From positions 801,740-865,739 of the forward strand of contig NW_019775491.1 of the NCBI RefSeq assembly GCF_001039355.2: a stretch of 64,000 nt of DNA, read 5' to 3'. Below, one piece after another: positions 27,201-42,200 of the stretch. Below the pieces are notes generated by a model. It saw only the letters and a list, made by a program, of their open reading frames with translations. It was not told the origin of the DNA and searched no databases. A program made the position numbers and the translations under genes. The DNA is from Lingula anatina. Its lineage: Eukaryota; Brachiopoda; Lingulata; Lingulida; Lingulidae. The stretch's first letter is position 1. Each line of letters opens with the position of its first letter.

Positions 27201-30200
27201 TCATCTGATGCCCTGGCCCTGTGCTGGTCTGTTTGTGCAGATACTGGCTCTGCAGCAGCAGTAGGACTAGGAGACTCCTGTCCCTCTGGAGAACCAGCAA
27301 TTGACTGAATCCCACTGTCTGGGGACACATTGTACTCCGTGTCAATGCGTAAATGTATAGGTTCTGGAGGCTCGTATCTTGGTACTGCAACTTCAGCAAC
27401 CCTTGGTGGCTCTGGTATTGGTTTCGCTTTTGGGGGCCTTCCTCGCTTTCTTTTCACTGGTTCCTCTGGCTTCTGCTGCACATGTGACTGTTGTTGTGAA
27501 TGCTGCTCTTCATTGAGATTTGGGACCAAAGCGTCCGTAAAATGTCTACTGTTATGTACTAAGGAATCCTGTGAAGCCTTACAACTTATGTCTTTATCAC
27601 TTTCATCATCTCTTGTTTTTGCTTTGTTTTCTGAGTGTGAAACAGCCAAAACAGTTTTCTGTGTTTCCTCCACTGAATTATCCCTGGTCTCACTGGTTTT
27701 CTCATGTTTCTCCCCACCATGCCTGCTGTCAGGCTGATAACATGTTTCACTGCCATAACTTGTATATTCCACCTCTGATATAGGCAGGGAGCCATTTTCT
27801 ACAGCACGAGCAAGTTCATTCACAATCTGTTCCCTAAGTGCATCGTCGTCCACTTCTTCCTCACTCCCGCTTTCAGCTAAGTCCACGGGGAATGGCACTT
27901 GGCAATGGTCCCCACCATTGGCTGTGTTATTGACATCAGGTAAGATGGCTGCCAAATCCTCCTCATTGATCTCCTGTAGGCTGCCAGACTCCTCACGTCC
28001 TGCTGAACCATTCACAAGAGTCTTTGTCAAAGACTCAGTCAAATCAGGGACGTCGTGATCTTGTAGCATGGATAAGGACCTGTGAATCTGGGGATGACGA
28101 GCTTCAGATGCCGAGTTATAGGTGTCGCTAGTTCTTGGGCTTGGCAACGACTTGGATCTCATTTTACTCTTCTTCCTGTCTCTGCTCCTTTCTTTCTCCT
28201 TTTTGTGCCGATACTGCAACGAGCAATTATGAGAAAAGTTTCAGTAAGCATGTAAAGTGAATCACTCAAAAACATTCTGACTGAATGCAATTGCAGGACA
28301 GCTGACCACACTAGGAAGTAACACCACCTGTCTTAAGTAAACCTGATACATATTACTTGAGATAAAAATGACAAATTAATGCAACAAACTTTTCCATGGT
28401 GTGATTCATGGAGAAATCTTAAGCTTCCTTCATCTGAAATGTCTCATTCAGTGGTATCCCATCAGGCGAAGGATAAGTTGCTTTTAGGTGTATAATGCAC
28501 ATATGACACAAGGTAAAACAACACAATACAATCCCCATTACAACTGATTGCTTCACACATTTATCACATTGTTGGTAAACACTCTAAATTCTGACATGGC
28601 AAATGAGGATCAAAGGCAAATCAATCAAATTCTTGTGTAGAAGCTCACCTCAAAAATGCAAGTGTAAAATATAGCACAGATGAATACATATTTAACATCC
28701 TGTCGGTGAATATTTAATATTAGAGAAAGTAATCCATTAATGCGCAAAAATATCAATATGATACATCCTGCACCAAAATCCATATCAGATGAAAAGAGTC
28801 GAAATATAACGCATGACCTGGAATTTTCCTCCAACCAAGAACTAAAAGTATGTTTATCTGCTGATAGTCCAACTGCCTAAGAAACTATAACCGCCAAGAT
28901 AGAAGATTTTAAGTGTAGTTAGCTGCAGAAGCAATCCAAAGGTCGTACCTCAACACTTGCTTGGAACTGGAAAACTTTTAAGCAATGGAAAGACTCAAAG
29001 TTCACCGCTTAACTTACCAATCCAACTATACAGCTGGTTAGCCTTTTTTAACCCTGAGCCGCCCCTGAAAGAAGGCTTCAAAATTCGAAACGATTTCTTT
29101 CCGTTACATGCTGTTGCATAAGAAGTCCTGGCCTGGAATCCAGGTCAGCTGATTATGGAAATACTGTTTCTTACACAGGGGCATGACCTGAACCCATGTC
29201 AGATTGAGCATGGGTAAAAATGACATACCCTAAACTTCTGTACACCAGTTTACACTCAAATGTATCCTAATTTATCATGTCGCTTCTGTGGTTAAACTCC
29301 AAAGGTGTCACTCTATCATAAAACTGCTTCCACACCTGAGATGCTTTATAATACATGTCTTGTATTTTTAACACAGGTGTACAATTACACAACACTTAAT
29401 CCAGACAGCAACACTGATAACCCTTCCCTAGATACCTTACCAGGTAACCTGGTACCTTACTAGCACCTGTGTCAGTCAGCTAGAACTGAGGAACTTTTTA
29501 TCTATTGTTACTATGACATGAAAGCCATGTACAAAACCTTGAGAGACTTGTTAGATTGTTTCACCAATTTACAATTTTACTCAGCAGGATGATTTGTGTG
29601 TACTAGTATCTTCTCAAATATATACTTCTGCAAATAAAAGAGATGGGCGAATGTTGTCATTCTTACCTTTACTGAACCTTAGAAAAAGATTTTGTCAGAA
29701 GCACCTCTGGCTCATAAACCTTGCCTTCCACCCCCTCATATTATATTTTTCAAAGACTATGTCTCCATATGAGATCAGATGGTGCCTTGTTTTCTTGGGT
29801 GGGGCTAGAGTAGTATCCTATAAATTTCTGTGCCTTCTCCGTTTTATGTGTTACACCATTATGGTCTGCATAGCCAAGCCAGAACAATCTAAATTCCAGA
29901 AAAGCTTTCCTAATTCATCCCCAGATAACAGAGCTAAATGTTAATCAAGCAGCAGAAAATACAGCACAGGGCAACAAATTACATTTGGATAGTAGGTATA
30001 ACAGCAAATATTGCAAGTTTAGCCGAATAACAGCATCCTCCCTGGAGTCCTTCATGAAGCCGGGCAGGATGCGGCTAAGATAGCCCCAATACACAGCACT
30101 AGACTTGATAAACATCTTAAAAATAAGTGAATCATACACACAATCTGCAACAAGAAGACCTGGTTTACACTTTTGCATTAGGCTTCTACTTAATCAAATC

Positions 30201-33200
30201 TGCAGCAAGGCATACCCAGATCACAGAGCAAGAATAATATTTATCAATTATATGCTTAGCTTATTGCAATAACATTGATTCCCAATTACTGATGGATCAT
30301 CAGCCTGGTCTGCCTTTAGAAAGATACATAGCTCACAGTTGCAAAGCAATATTTGACCAGATAATAACATCCACACACTTAGGCACACACATTGCTGTCA
30401 GATCTATTAATGGTTATTAAGAGGATTTCATTACCACTAAAAAGTGACACTACCCAGATTTGGATGATTCCTACTTTGTCAAAAGCACAATATAAGTATA
30501 TGTATCCACTCCAGTAGCATGTAATATCTATTGCATGTAACTTAAATCTGTGATGACTGAAAAGCTCATTCATTTCAATTAATTTCCAAAGCCACTGACA
30601 CACCTCCACACACACTTACACTTCGCCATTCATCATTTTCACAACTCTGCTTTGAAGGGTATCCATTTATGCCATGTAAGGCACACAGAACCTTTTTCAA
30701 TGACTGCAATTTCTGACTAATCAGATAATAGCCTTCGCTGTTTAATGTTATGCTTTGTTAGTGTTTGCTACTTCTGCTGACAGCTTTCCGCGCTAATCCA
30801 ATCCTACACTTCTTCTAGTGTATTTACCCAGTAAAAGCCCTCTTGTGTCAGGCCCACTGACCCATTCATTTAAAGAAGTAATTTCGATTAATATTCCACA
30901 GTCTGTCAATGAATTACTCCATCAAGCCTTCAGTTCAAATAAAAATAATCTACTTACCCTGTAGTCATTCAATATAGCATACCAAGTCAATGGATCTGAA
31001 ATTCTTCTCTGTAGCCAGATTGCACAGCAGGACCATGACAGATCATGTGATGACTGCAATCTGCAGCGACTCTGATGGTTCAATTAATTATTGCCTATGT
31101 ATGCATGCTACTGATCTTGTGCAATTCTTATATTCTTCTGTCATGGTCATAATTGGTTGGAAGAAGTGTGTTTGCAACCTGACATTTGCGTAAATACACT
31201 ATGCTGTATCCATAACTAAGTAAAATATTGAACGCGCAAGTCCAATAATCAATACAAGGCTAAAACAGATCTACTGTGGCTCTCCATAGCTGTGCCACGA
31301 ATAATGATTTTCAGGTCTTGAAGTGATATAGTGTAAATACCAGGTTTTTACTGGAGTGGCTAATATCTTTGTTCACAGTAATGAGCTTTCACTCCCATGT
31401 TACCATAATTGACTATATGATAAAACCCCTCCAAGCACAATGGAGCCATGTTTATCAATTCAACACCCTGTACAATGCCTCAATTGCCAATACAGATTTC
31501 ACACAACATATCCTGTATTCACATTTCTGGGAAATACATCACGGGCTCCTGGGACCCAGGATCAAACTGTTCCCTGCTACTTCATTTGTAATCAGAACCT
31601 TGGAGGTGCGCTTCACACAGATGCAGATTAAGATAGTGTAGTATCACCAGGCGAGGCCGGGGACTGCAATTTCTTTCCTCTCATTAGCTAGGTAGCTTTC
31701 CAGTTGATTTTACACCCATTATCACTATTTTGATGATTGTCATTGCCACACCACATCTGCAAGACCTTTCAATGCCATGAAATCATCCAGCAAACTACAA
31801 AGCGATCAGATTGTTGATATCATGCCTCAGCCCACTTATTTCCTACACATTATACCACTCACCAGTCGGCTGAGTCAACAATTTACTGGAAATGGCAACT
31901 CAAGATAAAACAAGCTAAATGTCATGTGTAGATATGTTACACAGATGATGCCTAGCTTTAAACCATCATAGCTCACCTGCAGTCTCGTATCATCTCATAT
32001 TATACATGACATACCTACTTGCTAATTATGCTACGTAATGCTATGAAAAACCCAGGACCCAAATTGCTCCTTTGCCTGACTTACTAGCAGCATAAGAATA
32101 AAATGCAAGATGCCAGTTATTACGTTTACCTTGTTCATCATATTACATATACAAAAATTCATATTCCCAGAACAGTGGGAGTGCTGTTGCAGCATCACCA
32201 TGGAAAGTGCCAGACAATAATGAGAAGAAACCATATGCTTCAACCTGTCATGGTTTCAATGTCACTCTCATAAAAAGATATTCCAGCTAAGACCTTAGAC
32301 AATGTACTGACCACTGATTGATGTTTGACAAGCTAGACACTTGACCAATGTTTGGATAGGGGGTCTGTTGACCAATGGCTACTGTTTGAAGGGCACCTGC
32401 TTCAATAAATGGAACCTTTTAAATGCTTAATAGGTGCCAAAGAGAACATCACCTGTCCAGAAATCAACACCTGGTACAAAGGCTTTTATTCTTTGTGTGG
32501 GTGACTTGACTCCGTCAAACTGAACCACAATATGATGCATAACGCTCTCTCTTCCTGTTTGTTACACCTAATAAATATTCTTTCAAGAATCAATATTTTT
32601 GTTTGATAATCTAGTAGTTCAGGTTGGAATATGTATAAATTCAATATCATGGGCAGAAATTGAAAATATGTGGCTTGCAAGCAAAGACATCAAGTGATAT
32701 ACATTCAGATACATATGACATATGTTATACATGAAGATATTTCTATTCCCAGAATTTCCAATCATGAAGATTGGATTTTCCTGGTACAGTTGGCTTGTTT
32801 TCTATGTAGATGTCATAGCTCCTGCACCTTGACAGCCAGGTAGATGTGTGCAGCACCTGCCTCCAATACCTCCCCGCTGAGTTAATGGGTGAGCATTTTA
32901 CAGCAAAAGTGTACTCTAGAGTAAAGAAGATCAGAGAGCAAAACTACTCTAGCTCATGAGGGCAGGCTGCACTCAATACACGCTTGACATGTAAATCTAT
33001 CGGAGGCTGCCTTTAAGACCAGGCAAAATTCCTCCCCGTGGGAGGGATAACCAAGATAACAAGAAAACTACACTATAGATCAACCATATCATACAAGAAC
33101 TATACCAACAGAAATTGATCAATTTATGCAATGATCTGGAATTTACTATCATCGATATATTTTGGATGTAAGTGGGAGAGGGGACAGGAAAACGGTGTGC

Positions 33201-36200
33201 TTTTTCAAGATTGTTTGGAGAACAGCTCAAGGTGGTCACCTTTCTTTAACAGTTCACATTGCGATTTGTTTTGACCCTTCCTTCAGATCTCAGAAAATAG
33301 GCCAGCCAAATAACACAACAGTGGACTGCCCTATTGATTTCAATTGGTGTCCAGTTTGTAGTTTTCCTTCAAGTAAACACCGAAGAACTCATACACTAAA
33401 TAACAGGACACAGCATTGCTTCCTATTTGCTTAATCACTTCAATCATACTGGATGTCAATAAACATTCTGTACTCATGTTTAAAATATATCATACAGGTT
33501 TGACCTTTGAGCACAATATAACAGTGCTGTTTCTGGTGATCTTGAAAGGGAGACAGTGCAGCTGAGATTTCAGTTTACATTTAATAATGCATACTACATA
33601 AAATTATTAGTATGTTAAATGGGTTTTCCCCCGATCATCTTTCTAAGTGATAATTTTTTTTCGATGCAATATTTGCTCTCACCTCCTCCAAGTAGAGATC
33701 AAGGGGAAGTCATGTCGCGATGATTCTAGTGCCTTCTACTGCTTGCTTGCTTGGATAGTAAGATGTGTGTATGCGCACATGTATTTGTGCGTAACCTAAT
33801 TTATCACCATATTACACACAGCACATTGTAGAAACACTTTTTGTTCTTTCACACAACAATGTCCCTTTCTCGGGAGAGTAATCCCTCCATTCATACTGGG
33901 ATTAAATAAACAGACTCGGCAAGCACACTGCAGTGCTGAATCTAAAAAGCATCACATTTCTGTCAACAGAGTCAGGCATAGAATTCTATTGTGATTTGCC
34001 AATGGAACTGAAACTACAGCTTGCAAGGATACACTGTTTGTGAATGAAAATTCCACAGGGTCATATATATTGTTTATTACTGGCATAAATACTGATACCC
34101 ACAATAAACATTCCAGAGGATCCTACAGGCCAAGAAGTCATATTCTACCAGCCTTACAGAGAAACACAATGTAAAACATGCATGTAATATGGTTTTAATC
34201 ATGCTTAAGCCTTTTTTTTTAAAGCAAACCAACAATGGCATATTGTTTCTACTTACTTAATGATGACAAGTTGCCAAAAGAGGTCAGTCTTGTAGCTCGA
34301 CATAGTGCAGTCCCTGTGCCATCTTGACAACACTCCTATGCAGGCTTCCTACTCAGCATGTCCTCCAAAAAATGAGAACTGATAACATAATCCTGCCCTG
34401 ACGCAATCTTATGTAGTGCAGCAAGAATACAAAACCACTACTGTTATGTCGAGATGGTAAAACCAGATCGCGAATTAGGTTACTGAAGTTGAATGTAACA
34501 AAAAACACTCAAATGGCAGCCTACGAGTAAATGAAAACTATCACGTACCAGAAAGGTTAAATGCTTAACATAATACCATGGTAACAAGAAGGATGCCATG
34601 ACCTTATTCAGAATGGTGGAACATGCGTCTTCAAGATGTATCGTAAAGGAATGTATCACATGCTCAGCACGGCGCATGCGCACGCACACTCATCTTATCT
34701 AATACGACACTAAAGTATAAGTCTGTTGAAGACATAACCACACGTAAATTTTTTTCTCTAATCTTTATCCCTAATTAGATATATATAAAACACTCATCCG
34801 CAGATGACAGTAGTAGTAAGCATCTTATGTTCTAAGCTTTTACCTTATGTATGCACGCCTGCGCAAACAAGCCTTGCTTTCAACATAGCACTGTTCTCTG
34901 CAATAAAACTTGGTAAGTATTCACAGTCAACGTTTTTTCTTATATACTGAGTCTTTATGTACCTCAAGTGGAAATAAAAAGTAACCCACACTCTTGAACT
35001 ATAGGACAGCCATCCTCCTGACAGTCAAAGACATAGATGCATGTGACCTGCATACAACAGTCAACTCTCTGATTGTATTATAGCCAGTTCCAGTGAACAA
35101 ATAACTTGGGTGACTAGAATATCAATAGCTACACAAGGTGGCACCTTTTCCATGACTTATTACACTAAAAGTGTAAGACAGGAAGCTATTCAGTCTGTCT
35201 AAGGTTTAAGCCAACTGTTCACTATACAACTGATATACAAAAGGCGATTTCGAATTTTTGTGATGACCTACAAATAACTACTATATATATTGTATTTATT
35301 TCTCAGTAATAACTCACTGGTTGTAACTTTTGAGGTACGAAAAACACAGTCTAAAAATAGGCAATACCCTACTTCTCGATAATTTATCTACAAATCATCA
35401 GAGTACAGAGCAACAATCTCACATTTTTCACATTTTATAATACATATTATAAAACTTAAAGCACCAAACTTTAAAATAACACAATCTACAGTCAGAAACA
35501 CATTGCTTTCACCTCTAGCACAATACAACACCCTTTAAATTGAACTCCCTTATAGCTTTACTTAAACATGTAATCTACTAATTCATTTTAAACCATGTAT
35601 CGGTAGATTTCTGAAGTATTATCTGACATACTCAAGTACCAATTTCCCCACATTTCTAATGTCCTATTCAAATACACCAGGCAGAAGCAACATGCTCGTT
35701 TCTACCACCATGTTTGGCCCCTCCTCCATTCCTTGGGCAATTTAATCTTCCAAGTGCTGTGTTCTCAACCATGCTTCCCTCTCTCTACACTTAGTGACAG
35801 GAAACTTGTTAAATTCTTTCAGAGTTTCTGCTTCTATGTGAGGTATATGTGTCCGTAAACAACATAAAGTCAGACCCCGTCAGCATGACTTACATCGCCC
35901 TCAATGAAGCACTATCCTAATTCAACAATTGAAAAAGCTCCCGGTGATCACATTTTCTTCACTAGTATACTTTGAAACGCAAATCAATTGCACATGCCCG
36001 TGTTTACTGAAGAAATTGTATCAATCTCCAGCTAGCTGAGAAATAGAAGTCACAGAAATAGTAGCAATTAAGCTGCATGGCCTACACAAGCCTAGTGTTT
36101 TCAAATGTCAAAGCTATTAAATTTCAAACTGGTTGGATAATGCTATGATAGCTTAACAGGATGCAGCAATGTACCTGTTGTTCACATGGTTTTAACAGTT

Positions 36201-39200
36201 CAAGGTAATTTGACATCTTGGATGGAGCCAAGTACAGGGCAAACAGTCCCTCAAGGATATATACCCTGTTAACTAATATCAGTATATATCAATATAAAAA
36301 AACCCTAAAATCAAACTTGTTGTTATGCTATTACATTGTCATTTAATGTTCTTGAGCATTATTTTTCTTCAAGTTAAGAGTGGTGATTTTACTGATGTCA
36401 TACATAGCAATTTTAATATATATCATTTAAAATACATTTGAAGTCAAAATTATGCCACATAAACTGACCAAATGCCATTATATTGTTTCAAATAGTATAA
36501 ATAACAGATAAACCGAAAGATATCGTTTCCCACTACCCAAAAATGATATTTGAATGGATATTTTTTTATTACTTTCTGTGTTGTATAAAAATGGGACAGA
36601 TTAATAAGTCAATTTACAACCAAAAATTTGAGGAAGTTGCAGGTTTACACTCTTCTGATCGAGAAATTAATTTGGTTTATCCTTTAGCATGTGAACTTTA
36701 TTCGAGTCATATACAGTACTAGTAGAATATGAGGCAAGTGTAGATTCCATGTAATGCATATGAACCAAGATCTGATGGGCATAGCAACAAGAAAAATTTC
36801 AACTTATTACATGGTTTTAAGTCGAGTGTGTAAAATGCAGATTGATACATAAATAAGAAAATAAAAGCAAAAAATTAAATAAGGTGATATAATGATACAT
36901 TTCAGGGCATACATCCTTCTTTTAGTTCAACCCTGAAGGCAAGAACAGAAACAAACCACACTTCTTTAATACAGGGACACAAGAAGAGAACACTTCATCC
37001 CTTAGAGCTTGCTTTATTGGACAAAATCTCACCACAAATAAATCTCAATTCTAAAGTTTCCTTTCCTTCCTTTTTTTAAATGGGGGAGGGGATACACAAT
37101 CACTTTGCTACATCAGATTGTATACCACATTTTATGTACACTGTGTTAACAGACTCCTGTGAAATCAATACACAAGTGACAAGATAATATGACCAAACTA
37201 GCCTCGTTGTTAGATATGAGCTCATCATTTGATCTAGGCCTTTGCCTTCACCTGTATGGTAATTTGCAACATCTGCTTCACTGGCTAAAAATATTAACTT
37301 CCAAAGTAACTCTGCTTCTTCTTTTATCACGGCTATTTCAAAGGTCAATAATCATCATTTTGGAAAAAGATTGGTTATGTACATTTAATAAACTCAATTT
37401 GAATAAACAATACATGTTTTCTTAGGACCAACATTTTTACATGCTACAGGTACACTATACCTACATCATAAAAGCTATTTTGCCAGCATAAAATGAAAAC
37501 CAGTGAGTGAATGGTGGATTGCCCAAGGGTATTTAATATCTGCTATTAGTTGAGAACAATTTGATGAGGGTTTCTGACCTTTCTTGCCCCCTTTTTTTAT
37601 TTTTCATCAATCAATATAATCATTACGCATGGACATCCTTGCTAATCTGCTGCAAATCTAGGCTATTCAAAGATACTATCTGGAATGCTGGCTGCAGCAG
37701 TTCTCTGCAGTATTGATCACAAATGCTTTCTCTAGGCATTAAGTGAGTTGTTTACACCAAGGCAGAATCAAGACCCAGCATTATTCTTATAAATGTATGT
37801 GCAGTTACTATGCTACAACACTGGGTGTGGGTTGGAAGTGAGCCAATTCTTTTCCAGAAATACATGTTAGGGCAATGTGTTTGCTTGGAATTATGATGCT
37901 TAATGATGCACATCCATCCATATATCATAAATATTTTATTGTGTGGCTGATACATGTAACAACCATGCTCAAAGCTAGGTAAAAAAAAAGAACACCTGTC
38001 ACTTTGACTTCATATTATTATTTAGTATTATGGGTCAACAGTGCTTGTCTATGTCATATCCACTTATGGCATAAATCAAATAATTCTAGACATTATAGAT
38101 ACTTATGTTATTTTGTTTACTATTGCCTATTTACAGCCTTGTACTAAGTATCTTGACTTTTACTCAACATTTCACAGTTAAGATAGACAACACTATTAGT
38201 CAAGGATGGACAAACCACAATTTGAGGTGAATTTTACTTCTGACCTCAAAGAACCCATGACTAACCCACAATAAGAAGATAACATTCCCCATTTAACTAA
38301 CACCCTATCCCCTATTACTCAAGTGGCTATATAATTGAGAACTGTATATAATTGAGAAAATATAATACCAGTACAGCCTGTGGTCTCTCCACTGGGGAGT
38401 CACCAGCCCAGCCATAACAAACCATCAAGAGTGTACCAGATGACCAATGTATCTGATCCTAGATGAACCATGCAAGCACAGAGGAGGTTTACATGGACAA
38501 TCTCCTGCCTGACCCCCAGATAACACAGGCCACTATAGAGCTAGTTAACTACTAAGTGCACCTTTTGCTTCAAATTTCAGATAAACAGATATGGAATGCT
38601 GTTCTTTTTTCCACTCTTCTTGACAAGTAAAAGTACAGTAATGTGGAATTACTAAACTTCACCATTAACACCTTCTTATGCAATATAATGCCTTTGCTAC
38701 AACCAAATTCACTTAACTTATGCCTTTCCCCCTCCTTCACTGGTACCATACATAATCCACTTAAAAAATATGGTAGAACACACATTTGCAACTATGAGGA
38801 ATTTGAAGATAAAAGTACAAACTTTATAGTTTCCCCTGCAATCTCTTAAGTCTTTTAGTTCAATTTAAATAAGATGTACAATGTACTGCCTACCATACCT
38901 AACAATAGTTGGAGTGCAGAAATTTCTGTGCCTGTCATCTATACTGCTNCGAAGCCTAACCCACAATAAGAAGATAGCATTCCCCATTTAACTAACACCC
39001 TATCCCCTATTACTCAAGTGGCTATATAATACCAATACAGCCTGTGGTCTCTCCACTGGGGAGTCACCAGCCCAGCCATAACAAATCATCAAGAGTGTAC
39101 CAGATGACCAATGTATCTGATCCTAGATGAACCATGGAAGCACAGAGGAGGTTTACATGGACAATCTCCTGCCTGACCCCCAGATAACACAGGCCACTAT

Positions 39201-42200
39201 AGAGCTAGTTATCTACTAAGTGCACCTTTTGCTTCAAATTTCAGATAAACAGATATGGAATGCTGTTCTTTTTTCCACTCTTCTTGACAAGTAAAAGTAC
39301 AGTAATGTGGAATTACTTAACTTCACCATTAACACCTTCTTATGCAATATAATGCCTTTGCTACAACCAAATTCACTTAACTTATGCCTTTCCCCCTCCT
39401 TCACTGGTACCATACATAATCCACTTAAAAAATATGGTAGAACACACATTTGCAACTATGAGGAATTTGAAGATAAAAGTACAAACTTAACAGTTTCTCC
39501 TGCAATCTCTTAAGTCTTTTAGTTCAATTTAAATAAGATGTACAATGTACTGCCTACCATACCTAACAATAGTTGAAGTGCAGAAAATTCTGTGCCTGTC
39601 ATCTATACTGCTATACATAACATGCAGCAAACAAAATCATTAGAAGGTCAAGAATAGCAAATGGATCATTTGTGGTCACAGGTCGGGCTTAAAACTCTAG
39701 TTACAGGTAACAAAAGAAAAGGAAAAAAAAGATAACAAATGGATTATTTGGTCAAAGTGGTATGACTAATAGTAGCAAGGGAATAGATATATTGCTCGAC
39801 AAACAACAGGAGGACCCTGGATGATTGCAGTAACACAGGATACATCCAAATGCACAAACATGTTTACTTTCCCACAGAATTGTCTTGACTATCAACTGAC
39901 TTGTAAGGTGTATTTGGCATTGTTCTGCATGTGACTTGAATTCACAATGACGGACCATTTGTCATCTCTGCAGTCACCTACTGACACTCCATCTTTCAAA
40001 GCCTCCACATGGGGCTATTCTACCTGTTACCTGGCCTACTATAGCAATAAAGGTGAGCACAGGTAACCCACACCAACAGATCGTTTGAAAATGACAGCTA
40101 TTTAAAAGATGTCAGTAAATAAAAAAGCGAAGGGCAGATTATTATTAATGCTGCTGTTTGTTAAAATGACATGAACAGGTCAACAATCAATATTTATTGC
40201 AATGAAGAAGGGAGAATAAGACGTGAGATGAATTTAATTCATCAAATTTCAAATGTCTGGTCTTTTTTATTTAAATTGAAAAAACAAATACTTCACTCAA
40301 CCAGTAGATTATAAATGCTTTTACATTCCAGCAGATCCTCAAATGATATAAAACAAACAACCTTGCGACAAATGAAATGCAATAAATCTGTGCGTAATAT
40401 AAATGTCTGCATAGTTATGCATAGAATTCCAGTATAATGGTGTCACATTGTATGGCAAATACAGCTAAAGTACCAGCATCTGCATGTTCACTCCTGCATT
40501 AAGGTATATTGTTACACTATTGTTTGTTGTGAACCTTGATCTGCCTAAAAAACCTGATACATGCTATCAGCTTATAAAGCAGATATGTACAACATGGGGC
40601 CTTTAAAAAATCATAACTGGGGGGTTAACAAGTTGTCTCTTCTCCTCCCCTAAACAATGAAGGCAAAAAGGATAAGAAAAGACAACCACTACAAAGCTGC
40701 TGTCCCCCAGACAGCCAGGCATTAACCTTTCTTCCTACCTGTAAGCAGCAGCCTGGAACTGTCAAGATGGCTGACCTCTCCACATCGTTATACACCTGTT
40801 TTTGGCACTAACCATATACCACCACCCATCAATTTTACATATTCCTTTACACAACCTAACAATCATAGCCTATGATGAAGCAATTACCAGAGAATCTGGA
40901 AAGTATATAGGAGGCACAGTTCAAAGGTTGGGTTTCCTTTTTGCTGGGGTGGGTAGGGGGGAACTATTTTAGTTGTAAGGCAGCTAATTGCAACTTTTTG
41001 GTAAACAAACAGAAATAAATCACCTCAAAATGATGCAGGAAACATATTGGCATTCTAGAAGAGGAAATACCATATCTTAAGTGAAAGGTCACACTAGCAT
41101 TTTAGAATTTGATATAAAAACTCAGTGAGTTAAACTTACCTCTGGTTACACAAGGGACAAAACGCTTACTGGGGGTTAAGATATCATCTGTTCTCTCTCA
41201 ATCTTATACCACTAAACTGCACACTCCAGTTGATATCCCCAAGAACTGTGTATAATGCAACACTAGCTTTACATTAAATATTATGTAAGGCACGCAGAAA
41301 ATGACCCTTAGAAAACCAGGGCAGAGTTCACCAAAGGTGAATGCTGTTTGCAAAGCATGAAAAGAAGAATAGACCTTTGAGCCAGCCATTAAATAAAAAT
41401 GTGTTCCGTTCTTATTTAACTCCAATACACTTGCTTAGACAGCAGTGCCATGTAATATGATAATCATGACCTGCACATTGTGTAATCCAAAAGAGGCTTT
41501 AACATATAATTCTGGTGTTGTTCATCTGGGTGAGCTTTCAGATTCAGTAAGTAGTAAAACACAATTAGTAGGGTCTTAAACTCATTTTTTGTGTATGAGT
41601 GAGAGAAAATTCCAACTGTCTATAAAGGTACATAATTCTCTCATGATTGGTGATGCAGTATTTTATCAACATGACATAACTGTCAAAACAGGTGTGATAT
41701 AATGCTCACAGATATTAATGTGACTTGCTTCTGTTTTGGCACAGTCCTTCTATACCAATACCAGGAGGGAGGTGACGCTAAAACATATGCTTTACTACTG
41801 AAAAAAATATATTCAAAATTTACAGCACATGAACAAAAACCGCCAAGAATCAATGAATTCTGAGAACTGACTTCTTTTATCTGGATACAAGCATGCTTTC
41901 TATTCCCTCTGCTGGCTATGTCAAAAGAGTAAACCTATCTAGATCTAATCAATTCAATTTTCCCAGTGAAGCACATAACATTAAAACATGGATATCAAAT
42001 ATATAGTAAGTACTTGGATTTTACATCACTCCAATGTTTACCATGGAAATCTATTTGACACGACGGGCAAAACAATCTATTTCATTCATATTGTTAGAAT
42101 CAAGCCATTCAGAGTACATCTCATGATGTAACATGATCTCTGAATGGACACTTTGTGAGAATCTTTTTGTAACGAGTCACAGCACCCAACTTAATAATCC

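Noticed and set aside
25526-27783. Several plus-strand open frames of 60-198 codons over ASH1L exon 2
   Set aside because: They are antisense shadows of the real minus-strand exon: hydrophobic, repetitive, and without splice or homology support.
31369-33434. Open frames of 60-90 codons in ASH1L intron 1 as possible nested genes
   Set aside because: No start context, splice sites or recognisable motifs; length is within chance expectation for this sequence.
38570-39513. Four matching open frames of 68-73 codons present twice
   Set aside because: They repeat only because the noncoding segment itself is duplicated. There is no homology, and frames lie on both strands of the same bases.
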